Part shown: positions 1 to 8,857 of the stretch, piece by piece
Layout: every line of letters begins with the position of its first letter
How positions within the stretch are numbered: the stretch's first letter is position 1
Source of the DNA: Clostridiales bacterium
GTDB lineage: Bacteria > Bacillota > Clostridia > Saccharofermentanales > Saccharofermentanaceae
DNA length: 64,000 bases
Assembly (NCBI GenBank): GCA_017428155.1
Contig: JAFRRJ010000052.1
Location: forward strand, 1-64,000
Reading direction: 5' to 3'
Program-made: the position numbers and the translations under genes
Notes under the pieces: generated by a model
Database searches by the model: none
Seen by the model: only the letters and a program-made list of their open reading frames with translations
What the model was told of the DNA's origin: nothing

Positions 1-146
1 CTAATTACTTTAATAAAAACTCAATTCTTAGAATTGAAAAAGGTCCGTTTTACTTCAAGTTTTGCATTCTATTCAATTTTCAAGATCCGCGCTTTCCTTT
101 GATTTCCAGGCACATTTTTGTCGTGCCTCCGTCAAAGTGCTTGTAA
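1..146 (-). other. Probable leader of an rRNA operon lying beyond the left edge
   Basis: Read leftward, this stretch follows a strong promoter and contains CTTGAAAATTGAATAG (about 70-85). That is the antitermination-type motif commonly found in leaders and 16S-23S spacers of Firmicutes rRNA operons. A 7-bp inverted repeat with a 3-nt loop (21-37) lies closer to the edge. No protein-coding frame fits. The likely downstream gene is 16S rRNA, but no rRNA sequence is inside the window, so a different stable RNA is possible. Confidence 0.5.
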
Positions 147-175
147 AGGATATACCACAGCGTGACATATGTCAA
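147..175 (-). promoter_or_regulatory. Strong sigma-A promoter, leftward
   Basis: On the minus strand the -35 is TTGACA (170-175), the spacer is 17 bp and the -10 is TATCCT (147-152). It points away from dacF toward the left edge and drives the rRNA-like leader. Confidence 0.7.
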
Positions 176-273
176 GGAGTTTTTTCGAGCTTTTGAAATA
201 TTTTTTTAAAGTCTTCAAAGCCTTTATTCAATTAAATTTCAGATACAGCCTCCGGATATGAAGCCGGTGACGG

Positions 274-296
274 AAAGAGGCGGTAAAACCCGCCTC
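274..296 (-). terminator. Terminator hairpin after dacF
   Basis: Minus-strand stem GAGGCGG/CCGCCTC (290-296 with 277-283), loop of 6 nt, followed by TTTCC. It lies 12 nt past the dacF stop. The short U-run makes it a modest intrinsic terminator, and it separates the rpmH-dacF cluster from the rRNA-type promoter. Confidence 0.55.
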
Positions 297-307
297 CATA
301 TATATAC

Positions 308-1741
308 TTATTTTTTCCTCGCCTGAAGCTTCTTTGCTCTTATCTCCGCCGACTTCTTGATGCGGTTGATCCTGACCCAGAGCACTATATTCAATATTAT
401 TATAAGGAGCATAAAGCCGCCTATTACCGCAGATATCACGGGGTTGCTCTTAACAAAGAGCTCGAGAGGTGTTCCGGTCTCCTCTTCCGGCTCGTCCGGG
501 ACTTCCTCTTCAACAGGTGTCGGAGTTGGCGTCTCAACGACAGGCTCATAGCCATAAGGCTCGTCACCGGGATTAACAAGAGGGTCGAACTGCGGCTGCT
601 CATTTGAAGGAGCATTAACATACTTATAGTCTCCCGTCGTTCCGTATACCCTTGTGACAGGATCTGCCTCCCAGCATGCGAGATTGCCGTATGCCGTTAC
701 TGAAGCAAGATACATAGTCGTATAGAAGTAATAGTCCTGAGGGATACCGCAGATGGATATCATGAGATCATGACCGTTCTCATTGACAGTGTAGATAGTA
801 AGTCCCTTGCCGGCCTGTGATGTAGTACCGGTCTTTCCTCCGATAACGGCGGAAAGATGCGAGTCTGTGCCGTTGGCCGTCTTTGACGCAAGCCACGGAT
901 CGTATAAGAGATAGTTCGAATTCTTAACGTAGTCCCATGCATCAGCCTTATGTCTGTTGGTTGCCGCGAAAACATGTGACGGGGCACTTATGAGCGTCCT
1001 GAAATCTTCAAGTTCTGATGCGGCAGCCATGATCAGCGTAAGATCATATGCTGTCGTGTAGTGATCGTTGTCGGGAAGTCCGCACGCGTTAACAAAGTGA
1101 GTGCCCTTGCATCCGAGCTTGCTCGCGCGGAGATTCATGAGCACCGCAAAGGCGTCAAGCTTGCGCATCGAGAGAATACGGTCCTGCGTATCACTTAATG
1201 TATCAAGGATATACTGCGCATTGACGCCGTCGCTGTTAAGCGCGGTGCCGCCGGCAGGATACTTCTCAAAGAATGCCTCAACGCAGCCTTCGCCCAATAC
1301 ATTTGCAGCATCGTTTCCCGACGGAAGCATGAGACCGTATAAGAGTTCGCTTACCCTTACCTTCTCGCCTTCAAGGACTCCCATGAGCGACGAATCGCTT
1401 CCGAGTCCCGCAAGAGCGCTCGCACTTACGGTGAGCTTGGCTGAGGTATCGAGATACTCAAGGCTCAGCATGCATGTCATTATCTTGGTCATGGAGGCCG
1501 GATAGATACGGTCCTCCGGATTCATGCTCAGGACTATATAACCCGTGGTCTTGTCGTATACGCAGTAAGACGCGCAGTGAACGTCGCTTAATGCCGGAAC
1601 GGCAATATCGGGCTGTCCCACATCGGCATTTACCTTATTTGCCGGCAGCGCGAAAAAAGCCGCCGAACAAACAAGTATGACTGCAGCGGTAAACGCTGCA
1701 GCCGTCCTTGATAATGATCTTATTACTTTACTGATATTCAT
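308..1741 (-). CDS. dacF: D-alanyl-D-alanine carboxypeptidase (DacF/DacA-type, PBP5 family)
   Basis: This 477-residue serine carboxypeptidase removes the terminal D-Ala from peptidoglycan pentapeptides outside the membrane. Residues 13-35 form a signal peptide or N-terminal anchor. The S11-family motifs are all present: SxxK at S83-K86, SGN at 141-143 and KTG at 303-305. A Pro/Glu-rich linker (about 400-435) leads to a C-terminal membrane helix (about 440-462) and a basic tail. A true membrane span here is unusual, because most PBP5 relatives use an amphipathic anchor. The ATG overlaps the gyrA stop (ATGA), so translation is probably coupled and a wall enzyme is made from the gyrA message. 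The exact paralogue name is uncertain. Confidence 0.93.
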   Translation of the reverse strand: MNISKVIRSLSRTAAAFTAAVILVCSAAFFALPANKVNADVGQPDIAVPALSDVHCASYCVYDKTTGYIVLSMNPEDRIYPASMTKIMTCMLSLEYLDTSAKLTVSASALAGLGSDSSLMGVLEGEKVRVSELLYGLMLPSGNDAANVLGEGCVEAFFEKYPAGGTALNSDGVNAQYILDTLSDTQDRILSMRKLDAFAVLMNLRASKLGCKGTHFVNACGLPDNDHYTTAYDLTLIMAAASELEDFRTLISAPSHVFAATNRHKADAWDYVKNSNYLLYDPWLASKTANGTDSHLSAVIGGKTGTTSQAGKGLTIYTVNENGHDLMISICGIPQDYYFYTTMYLASVTAYGNLACWEADPVTRVYGTTGDYKYVNAPSNEQPQFDPLVNPGDEPYGYEPVVETPTPTPVEEEVPDEPEEETGTPLELFVKSNPVISAVIGGFMLLIIILNIVLWVRINRIKKSAEIRAKKLQARKK

Positions 1742-4458
1742 CAGAAATCTTCGTCTCCATTGTCGTCATCGTCAGCCTCTTCCGAAGCAGCGATGCCTTC
1801 TTCTTCAATCTCTGAAGCCAATGTGTCAGCTAACTCCTGAACCTTCGAAGCATTGGGGCTTAAGCCTTCCTCCGGAATCTCAACAGCTTCCGGCGCTTCA
1901 GTATCTTCAGCAGGTCCGACACCTTCGATCACTTCGCCTTCCTCAGGTTCCTCCTCCCTGTCTGTCAAAGCGAAGTCAACAACAAGTGCCTTGTTGGACT
2001 TCATGAGCTTGACACCTGAAGTAGCTCTTGAGAGCGTAGGGATCTCATTGGCTCTTACTCTGATGATGACGCCCTGGCTCGTGATGATGAGGAGGTCATC
2101 GTCATCAGTAACCGATACTGTACCGCAAAGTCTTCCCGTCTTCTCGGAAACTTTGTAAGTAATGATACCCTTACCGCCTCTGGACTGAACACGGTAATCG
2201 TCGATCCTGGATCTCTTGCCGTAACCCTTCTCGGAGATAACGAGGATCTCACGTGCGGGATCTACAGGCTCCATGCCGACGACTTCGTCGTCATCTGCAA
2301 GCTTCATTGCACGTACGCCTGTAGCACCACGGCCCATGTCACGCGCATCGTCGGAATTGAATCTGACGGACTTGCCTGCAGCAGAAACAACGATGACTTC
2401 CTGTCCTGCCTTGGTGAGCTGGACAGCAACAACGCTGTCTCCTTCCCGGATCTTTGTGGCGATAAGGCCGTTCCTGTTGATATTCGCATACTTATCGATA
2501 GATGTCTTCTTGATAACACCGTACTTCGTAACCGTTGTGAGGTAGAGGTCGGGTTCTTCGAAGCTGTCGATCGGGATAATGTTCCTTATGGTCTCGCCGT
2601 CATTAAGATTCAGGAGGTTAACAAGAGCAGTACCCCTTGCCGAACGTGATGTCGTCTCAGGGATCTTATAACCCTTTATCTTGAACACACGGCCTGTATT
2701 GGTGAAGCACAGGAGGAACTTGTGTGTGGTAGTCGTGATGATCTTCTCGACATAGTCCTCTTCTCTTGTGGACTGGCCGGAGATTCCCCTTCCGCCTCTG
2801 TGCTGTGCCTTGTAGCTGTCGACTCTCTGACGCTTGATATAGCCGAAATGTGTGAGAGTTACAACGATATTCTCCTCAGCGATCAGTGACTCGTCATCGA
2901 TATCCTCGAACGAACCGTTGATGATCTCGGAAACTCTCGGAGTAGCAAACTTGTTCTTGATCTCAGTCATCTCGGTCTTGATGATGTCATCGAGGAGAGT
3001 CTTGTCGGAAAGGACCCTGTGGAAGTATTCGATCTCCTCAGTCAAAGCCTTGATCTCTGCTTCGAGCTTTTCTCTCTCAAGACCTGTGAGACGTCCGAGT
3101 CTCATATCAACGATATGCTGCGCCTGCTTGTCCGAAAGACCGAATCTCTCGCACATACGGACCTTTGCCTCAGCCTCTGTACGTGAAGATCTGATGATCG
3201 CGATGATCTCATCGATGTAATCCATAGCGATGAGGAGACCTTCGTCGATGTGCTTCTTGGCCTCATCCTTCTCGAGATCGTACTGGGTACGGCGTGTAAC
3301 AACATCTTCCTGATGCTGAATGTAGTAATAGAGAGCTTCCTTAAGTCCTACGAGCTTAGGCTCGAGTTTGCCGTCTGCGTCGGGTACAAGTGCAAGCATG
3401 TTAGCGCAGCATGCATCCTGGAGAGAGCAGTTCTTGTAGAGCTGGTTCAGAACAACGTCAGCGTTGGCATCCTTCTTAAGCTCGATAACGATACGGACCT
3501 GCTCGTTACGGTCGGATTCATCTCTTAATCCGGAGATGCCCTCGACCTTCTTCTCCTTAACGAGGTCAGCCATACGCTCGATAAGTCTTGCCTTGTTGAC
3601 CGCATAAGGAATATCGTGAACGATGATCCTTGTCTTGCCTGCGTGATCCTCGATCTCGGCATGAGCACGTACTACGATACGGCCCTTACCGGTGAGATAT
3701 GCTTCTCTGATGCCCGATGTTCCGAGGATAGCGCCTCCTGTCGGAAAATCAGGTCCCTTAACGACTGTCATGAGCTCATCGACTGTAACATCAGGATTAT
3801 TCATCATCATGATGCAGCCGTCGATAACTTCACCGAGATTGTGGGGCGGGATGTTGGTTGCCATACCTACGGCAATACCTACCGCGCCGTTAACCAGGAA
3901 GTTCGGGAAACGTGAAGGAAGCGATACAGGCTCCATCTCGTGCTCATCGAAGTTGGGACGGAAATCAACCGTGTTCTTGTTGATGTCTCTCATCATCTCC
4001 AGAGCGATCTTCTCAAGTCTTGCCTCCGTATAACGGTAAGCTGCCGGCGGGTCACCGTCCAGGGAACCGAAGTTGCCGTGGCCGTCGACCAGCGGATGTC
4101 TCAGTGAGAAGTCCTGTGCAAGTCTTACGAGAGCATCGTAAACAGATGCGTCACCGTGGGGATGGAAACGTCCGAGAACGTCACCGATCGTGGTAGCGCA
4201 CTTACGGTAAGGCTTCTCAGGTGTGAAGCCCTGTGTGAACATTGAATATAAGATTCTTCTGTGAACCGGCTTAAGTCCGTCTCTGATATCCGGAAGAGCA
4301 CGGTCGGAGATAACCGACATCGCGTAGTCGATGAAGGACTTCTTCATCTCCCCGTCTAAGTCAACCGGAACTATAGTGGTCTGTTCTGACTTGAATACCT
4401 CGTCCATCTCGGCTTCCTGTTGAAGCCTGGCCTGTTTCTTGTCGTCGCTGTCTGCCAT
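1741..4458 (-). CDS. gyrA: DNA gyrase subunit A
   Basis: GyrA (905 aa) is the breakage-reunion subunit of gyrase and introduces negative supercoils together with GyrB, which is not in this window. The catalytic tyrosine is Y143 in RYTEARL. The quinolone-determining region is HPHGDASVYD (99-108), so the position matching E. coli Ser83 is Ala104. A GyrA box (QHRGGRG, about 552-558) marks the C-terminal DNA-wrapping domain and separates it from ParC. The protein ends in an acidic tail of about 70 residues (about 835-905), longer than most GyrA. The ATG at 4458 follows a GCGGAGGCG ribosome site. It is the penultimate gene of the rpmH-to-dacF cluster and also has its own promoter just upstream. 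Confidence 0.97.
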   Translation of the reverse strand: MADSDDKKQARLQQEAEMDEVFKSEQTTIVPVDLDGEMKKSFIDYAMSVISDRALPDIRDGLKPVHRRILYSMFTQGFTPEKPYRKCATTIGDVLGRFHPHGDASVYDALVRLAQDFSLRHPLVDGHGNFGSLDGDPPAAYRYTEARLEKIALEMMRDINKNTVDFRPNFDEHEMEPVSLPSRFPNFLVNGAVGIAVGMATNIPPHNLGEVIDGCIMMMNNPDVTVDELMTVVKGPDFPTGGAILGTSGIREAYLTGKGRIVVRAHAEIEDHAGKTRIIVHDIPYAVNKARLIERMADLVKEKKVEGISGLRDESDRNEQVRIVIELKKDANADVVLNQLYKNCSLQDACCANMLALVPDADGKLEPKLVGLKEALYYYIQHQEDVVTRRTQYDLEKDEAKKHIDEGLLIAMDYIDEIIAIIRSSRTEAEAKVRMCERFGLSDKQAQHIVDMRLGRLTGLEREKLEAEIKALTEEIEYFHRVLSDKTLLDDIIKTEMTEIKNKFATPRVSEIINGSFEDIDDESLIAEENIVVTLTHFGYIKRQRVDSYKAQHRGGRGISGQSTREEDYVEKIITTTTHKFLLCFTNTGRVFKIKGYKIPETTSRSARGTALVNLLNLNDGETIRNIIPIDSFEEPDLYLTTVTKYGVIKKTSIDKYANINRNGLIATKIREGDSVVAVQLTKAGQEVIVVSAAGKSVRFNSDDARDMGRGATGVRAMKLADDDEVVGMEPVDPAREILVISEKGYGKRSRIDDYRVQSRGGKGIITYKVSEKTGRLCGTVSVTDDDDLLIITSQGVIIRVRANEIPTLSRATSGVKLMKSNKALVVDFALTDREEEPEEGEVIEGVGPAEDTEAPEAVEIPEEGLSPNASKVQELADTLASEIEEEGIAASEEADDDDNGDEDF

Positions 4459-4540
4459 TTGTCGCCTCCGCGCGCGAAAACCTTATTCCGCGGGTTATTT
4501 AGAATACTTGTTCAATAGATATATTTCTACAAACTAAAAT

Positions 4541-4549
4541 ATTATACCA
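4541..4549 (-). promoter_or_regulatory. Extended -10 promoter for gyrA
   Basis: Minus strand TGGTATAAT: a TATAAT -10 (4541-4546) with the TGn extension (TG at 4548-4549). No good -35 is visible, which is normal for extended -10 promoters. It lies about 83 bp before the gyrA start in a GC-alternating and AT-rich gap (4459-4605). Confidence 0.55.
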
Positions 4550-4605
4550 TAACTATACGCACACGCGCGCATAATATTATAATATATGACACAAATGTCC
4601 CATTA

Positions 4606-5472
4606 TCAGACTATGGGGGTTTTGGAAGGTGTGCCCGCTTTTCTGGGAAACCTTGCGGGAGTAGGGCGTATCTTGCGGACGACGATTATTGTCCTCTCCA
4701 TATCAGTTCCGGGAAGTTTGAATGTATCAGTCTTTTCGATCGTTCCGCCTAAAAGGGCAATTGCCTTGCCGGCCTCAGTCTCCTCTTCTTCGGAGTGAGC
4801 CTTCATAGCAAGGAATACTCCTCCAACCTTAACCAGAGGAAGGCAGTATTCGGCAAGTACGGAAAGTCTGGCTACGGCTCTGGCGGTTACGATGTCATAT
4901 TTCTCTCTGTATTTCTTGTTCCTGCCGGCGTCTTCGGCTCTTGAATGGACCGTGGTGCAGTCCTCAAGACCTAATGCGGTAATTACTTCATCCAGGAACT
5001 TCAGGCGCTTATCAAGCGAATCCATGAGCGTTACGGAAAGCTCCGGGCATGAGATCTTTACAGGAAGACCGGGGAACCCCGCGCCTGTTCCCACGTCTGC
5101 AAATGTAAGCTTGTCCTTATTGGACTTTGCCTCTTCCTCTCTTATGTAGGGGCAGAGTGTAAGCGAATCTATAAAGTGCTTCATGGCGATTCCCTTATCG
5201 TCATCAACAGCGGTAAGGTTCATCACCTTATTCTTTTCTTTAAGCATTGAGGCATAGATCTGGAAAGCATGTATCTCTTCTGCCGACAAAGGGACGCTGA
5301 TCTCTTCAGAATGCGATTCAAGGATAGGGGCAACATCTGTTACCTCTTCATCCTTTTGAGTAACCGTTGTACCTTCGGCGCTTATCTCGACCTTCTTGGG
5401 AAGTCGTTCTCTCAAGCGCTTTATATCTTCTTTTGTAAGAGGTTTTCTTTTGGGGAACAAACCGTCAGCCAT
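4606..5472 (-). CDS. rsmG: 16S rRNA (guanine-N7)-methyltransferase RsmG
   Basis: RsmG (GidB) makes m7G527 in 16S rRNA using S-adenosylmethionine. The SAM-binding motif FADVGTGAGFPGLP and the DSLDKRLKFL segment are typical. I choose the ATG at 5472, 8 nt after AAGGAG, which gives 288 aa; the frame is open further upstream into mnmG but without a better site. The catalytic part begins near residue 70 of this form. The first 65 or so residues are a charged extension absent from most RsmG (usually 200-240 aa). The start overlaps the mnmG stop by 8 nt, the usual mnmG-rsmG pairing. Confidence 0.94.
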   Translation of the reverse strand: MADGLFPKRKPLTKEDIKRLRERLPKKVEISAEGTTVTQKDEEVTDVAPILESHSEEISVPLSAEEIHAFQIYASMLKEKNKVMNLTAVDDDKGIAMKHFIDSLTLCPYIREEEAKSNKDKLTFADVGTGAGFPGLPVKISCPELSVTLMDSLDKRLKFLDEVITALGLEDCTTVHSRAEDAGRNKKYREKYDIVTARAVARLSVLAEYCLPLVKVGGVFLAMKAHSEEEETEAGKAIALLGGTIEKTDTFKLPGTDMERTIIVVRKIRPTPARFPRKAGTPSKTPIV

Positions 5473-7402
5473 TACCATGTCTCCTTCTCTGCTGCTCAAG
5501 ATATACGAGCAGCACCTCACAGTCAGCAGGCGATACGCCTGATATTCTCGAAGCTCTGCCGACATTCTCCGGCTTCATCACGGAAAGCTTCTGTATGGCT
5601 TCGAGCCTTAATCCCTTAATGAGTGAATAATCCGTGTCTTCAGGGATCCTTATCTTCTCGAGGTTTTTGAACTTCTCGATCTTCTCTTTTTCCAAAGACA
5701 GATAGCCTTCGTATTTTATATTTGTCTCGCACGCAAACCTTACATTCGGAGGAAGTTCCCTGCGTGCTTTGTCGACCGGTGCAAGAAGATCATAGGTAAC
5801 GCCGGGGCGCTTGATAAGGTCGGCAAGGCTCTCTCCTGATTTGGGAAGCGTCTGGCCTGCTTTATCGAGCAGGGCACCAAGTTCTTCTGTCGGCGCGACA
5901 TAAGTCGACTTAAGACGCGCAGTTTCCTTTGCAATCGCTTCGACCTTTTTCTCGAACTTCCGGAAAACCTCATCATCGATAAGTCCTATCTCATGACCTA
6001 TAGGAGTAAGCCTCTCGTCGGCATTATCCTGTCTTAGGAACAATCTGTATTCGGCGCGCGAGGTCATCATGCGGTAAGGCTCATTTGTGCCCTTGGTAAC
6101 AAGGTCATCTATGAGAACACCGATATATCCCTGGGATCTGTCGATTATGACCGCGTCTTTGCCGAGGAGCTTCATTGCGGCATTAATTCCTGCAACTATT
6201 CCCTGAGCTGCAGCTTCCTCATAGCCCGAGGAGCCGTTGACCTGTCCTGCGGTGAAAAGCCCGGGAACAACCTTTGATTCAAGGCTTGCCTTTATTGACA
6301 GCGGATCGACGAGATCGTATTCGATCGCATAAGCTGCTCTCTGGATCCTGGCATTGGAAAGACCCGGCAGGGACTTCACCATCTTCTCCTGTATCTCTTC
6401 AGGAAGGCTCGTAGAGAATCCCTGAAGGTACATCTCATTGGTGTGGCGTCCCATAGGTTCGACAAAGATCTGATGTCTCGTCTTGTCCTTGAACCTCATG
6501 AATTTATCTTCTATGGAAGGACAGTATCTGGGACCGATGCCCTTGATCTCGCCTGAATAAAGAGGCGATCTGTCCATGTTGTCTTCTATTACTTTTCTGG
6601 TCTCATCCGTTGTCCAGACAGACCAGCAGGGAATCTGCTCATCAACGGGTGCGGGACGTATCCCTTCCATCTCATTTCTGTAAGAGAAAGGCGGTATATC
6701 GTCTTCACCGTCCTGTCTTGTCATCCGGGAAAAGTCTACCGAATTAGAATTGACTCTTACAGGAGTTCCTGTCTTGAATCTCAGGAGCGGAATCCCCAAG
6801 GAAGCAAGAGATGCGGAAAGACCTGTCGATCTCGGAAGCCCGTCAGGTCCGCTCTCGGTTATGACTTCGCCTCTTATTATGCGCGCCTCCATGTAGGTGC
6901 CTGAGCAGATTACGACGGCTTTTGCCCTGTACACGGCTTTGCCTTCGGTCATGACGCCTGCCGCATTGCCTTCGTCATCTGTAAGAAGACGGGTTATATG
7001 TGACTGCTTTAATGTAAGGTTCGGAAGATTCTCAAGATAATGCTTCATCTCGACCGAATACATCGCTCGGTCTTCCTGAGCTCTGGGCGAATATACCGCA
7101 GGTCCCTTGGAGCGGTTTAGCATACGCATCTGAACCGCGCACTTGTCAGCCATGATTCCCATAATGCCGCCTAAAGCATCTATCTCTCTTACGAGCTGTC
7201 CCTTGGAAGTACCGCCGATAGAGGGATTGCACGGAAGGTTTGCGAGGCTGTCCAAAGATAACGTGAAAAGAATTGTGTTAAGGCCGAGCTTTGCAGCTGC
7301 GTGCGCTGCCTCACATCCGGCATGACCTGCTCCTACTACGGCAACATCGAATGTTCCCGCTTCAAAGCTTCTTTCCAACTCTAAAGCTTCACGGATAGTC
7401 AT
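5465..7402 (-). CDS. mnmG: tRNA uridine-5-carboxymethylaminomethyl synthesis enzyme MnmG (GidA)
   Basis: MnmG is the FAD- and NADH-dependent partner of MnmE in making cmnm5U34 at the wobble position of several tRNAs. The N-terminal dinucleotide-binding motif is GAGHAG (24-29). The conserved block GTSKGQLVREIDALGG, the cysteine motif YCPSIEDK and the C-terminal SLIKGLRLEA/RASRISGVSPAD segments are all in place. The length (645 aa) is normal. Its start lies one nucleotide past the mnmE stop, so the two partners are probably translated together. Confidence 0.97.
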   Translation of the reverse strand: MTIREALELERSFEAGTFDVAVVGAGHAGCEAAHAAAKLGLNTILFTLSLDSLANLPCNPSIGGTSKGQLVREIDALGGIMGIMADKCAVQMRMLNRSKGPAVYSPRAQEDRAMYSVEMKHYLENLPNLTLKQSHITRLLTDDEGNAAGVMTEGKAVYRAKAVVICSGTYMEARIIRGEVITESGPDGLPRSTGLSASLASLGIPLLRFKTGTPVRVNSNSVDFSRMTRQDGEDDIPPFSYRNEMEGIRPAPVDEQIPCWSVWTTDETRKVIEDNMDRSPLYSGEIKGIGPRYCPSIEDKFMRFKDKTRHQIFVEPMGRHTNEMYLQGFSTSLPEEIQEKMVKSLPGLSNARIQRAAYAIEYDLVDPLSIKASLESKVVPGLFTAGQVNGSSGYEEAAAQGIVAGINAAMKLLGKDAVIIDRSQGYIGVLIDDLVTKGTNEPYRMMTSRAEYRLFLRQDNADERLTPIGHEIGLIDDEVFRKFEKKVEAIAKETARLKSTYVAPTEELGALLDKAGQTLPKSGESLADLIKRPGVTYDLLAPVDKARRELPPNVRFACETNIKYEGYLSLEKEKIEKFKNLEKIRIPEDTDYSLIKGLRLEAIQKLSVMKPENVGRASRISGVSPADCEVLLVYLEQQRRRHGNG

Positions 7403-8827
7403 TTATTTACCTATGCAGAATCTGGAGAATATCGTATCCGCAAGCGTAGCGGAAACTGTCTTTCCCGTTACCTCGCCGATCTCGTCAAGGCAGGCTCTTA
7501 ATGCGGATGCGCATACTTCCGTGCCAAGACCGTTGTCTAATGCATCAAGTGCCAGAGAAAGCTTCTTTGAAGCCTTTACGAACTTTGTATAGTGTCTGCT
7601 GTTAGTGATGAGAAGGCCTTCGGAAGCGCCGCCGCCAAGATCGTTATAGTAGTCGATTATCTCATCTTCGAGCTTATCGATATTGAGATCCTCTTCGGCG
7701 CTTATGGATATGAAATCCTTGACGCCCAGTGCTTTAAGCCTTTTCTCGATCTCTTCGTGCTCGGGGTTGTCTCCGGTATCACTTTTCGAGAAGACGGCAA
7801 TAACAGAATCACAATCTTCAATAATATCTTTAACTCCGGAATATGCCTCGGAGGCGTCCATGTCCGGCGGGATCATGTAAAAGATCATGTCAGCACCGCG
7901 GCCTGCCTCGTAAGCTCTTCCGATACCCATCGACTCAATGAGATCATCAGTCTCGCGGATACCGGCCGTATCGATCAGTGTAACCGGGATACCGTTGATA
8001 TTCACCTGGACTTCAATAGTATCTCTCGTGGTTCCGGCAACCTCTGTAACGATCGCCCTGTCAAAACCCGTAAGAGTATTAAGAAGAGTGCTCTTGCCGC
8101 TGTTAGGAAGTCCTAAGAGCGCGACGCGGAGCCTTTCAGATAAGATCCTTCCCTTGCCGTAACCCTTGCAGAGAGCAGTAAGCCTGTCGTGGCAGTCACT
8201 TAAGTTGTCCTTTACTTCCTCGAGCTTGGCATTCTCGGTCTCCTCATCGTCTTCAGTATCAAATTCGGTGAATGTCTCAAGCATTGCCGCCTGATCGTAA
8301 AGATTCTTCTCAATATAGGAGATCTCGTCTGCAAGCTTGCCCGACATAAGACTTCCTGCAGCTTCAAGCTGTCTTTCGGTCTCGGAATTGATAACGTCCA
8401 TGACTGCTTCCGCGGAAGCAAGGCTCATCTTGCCGTTTATGAATGCCCTTCTCGAAAACTCTCCGGGATAAGCCATCCTGATACCCGACATGCCGAGGCA
8501 CTTAAGTATCTCCTGCTTTACCGCACCGGAGCCGTGAGAAGAGATCTCGACCATCTCCTCGCCTGTATAAGAATGCGGTGCTTCAAAATGCGTGAAAATG
8601 ACTTCGTCGACTTTATCGCCGTCTGCCGGATCTTTAACATATCCGAAAGCGCAGGTGTATCCGGGAAGTTCCGATAACTTCTTATAGTCGCCGCTGCTCC
8701 TCAGGATGACGGAGCATTTATCGGCAAGTTTCCCACAACCGTTACCCGAGATACGGATAACAGCTATGCCTGATATACCCGCCGGCGTTGAGCAGGCGCA
8801 GATAGGTTCGTCATCGTACGAATACAT
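7403..8827 (-). CDS. mnmE: tRNA modification GTPase MnmE (TrmE)
   Basis: MnmE is the GTPase half of the MnmE-MnmG wobble-uridine modification complex. Residues 1-120 form the tetrahydrofolate-binding domain, followed by a helical domain with the G domain inserted. The G1 loop is GLPNSGKST (239-247), G3 is DTAG (286-289) and G4 is SKSD, where NKxD is usual, so Ser replaces Asn. The C-terminal CIGK (471-474) carries the conserved cysteine of the family. The length (474 aa) is normal. It sits directly upstream of mnmG. Confidence 0.96.
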   Translation of the reverse strand: MYSYDDEPICACSTPAGISGIAVIRISGNGCGKLADKCSVILRSSGDYKKLSELPGYTCAFGYVKDPADGDKVDEVIFTHFEAPHSYTGEEMVEISSHGSGAVKQEILKCLGMSGIRMAYPGEFSRRAFINGKMSLASAEAVMDVINSETERQLEAAGSLMSGKLADEISYIEKNLYDQAAMLETFTEFDTEDDEETENAKLEEVKDNLSDCHDRLTALCKGYGKGRILSERLRVALLGLPNSGKSTLLNTLTGFDRAIVTEVAGTTRDTIEVQVNINGIPVTLIDTAGIRETDDLIESMGIGRAYEAGRGADMIFYMIPPDMDASEAYSGVKDIIEDCDSVIAVFSKSDTGDNPEHEEIEKRLKALGVKDFISISAEEDLNIDKLEDEIIDYYNDLGGGASEGLLITNSRHYTKFVKASKKLSLALDALDNGLGTEVCASALRACLDEIGEVTGKTVSATLADTIFSRFCIGK

Positions 8828-8857
8828 TTAAAGATATCGGTTTATGTAATGAGCGTA

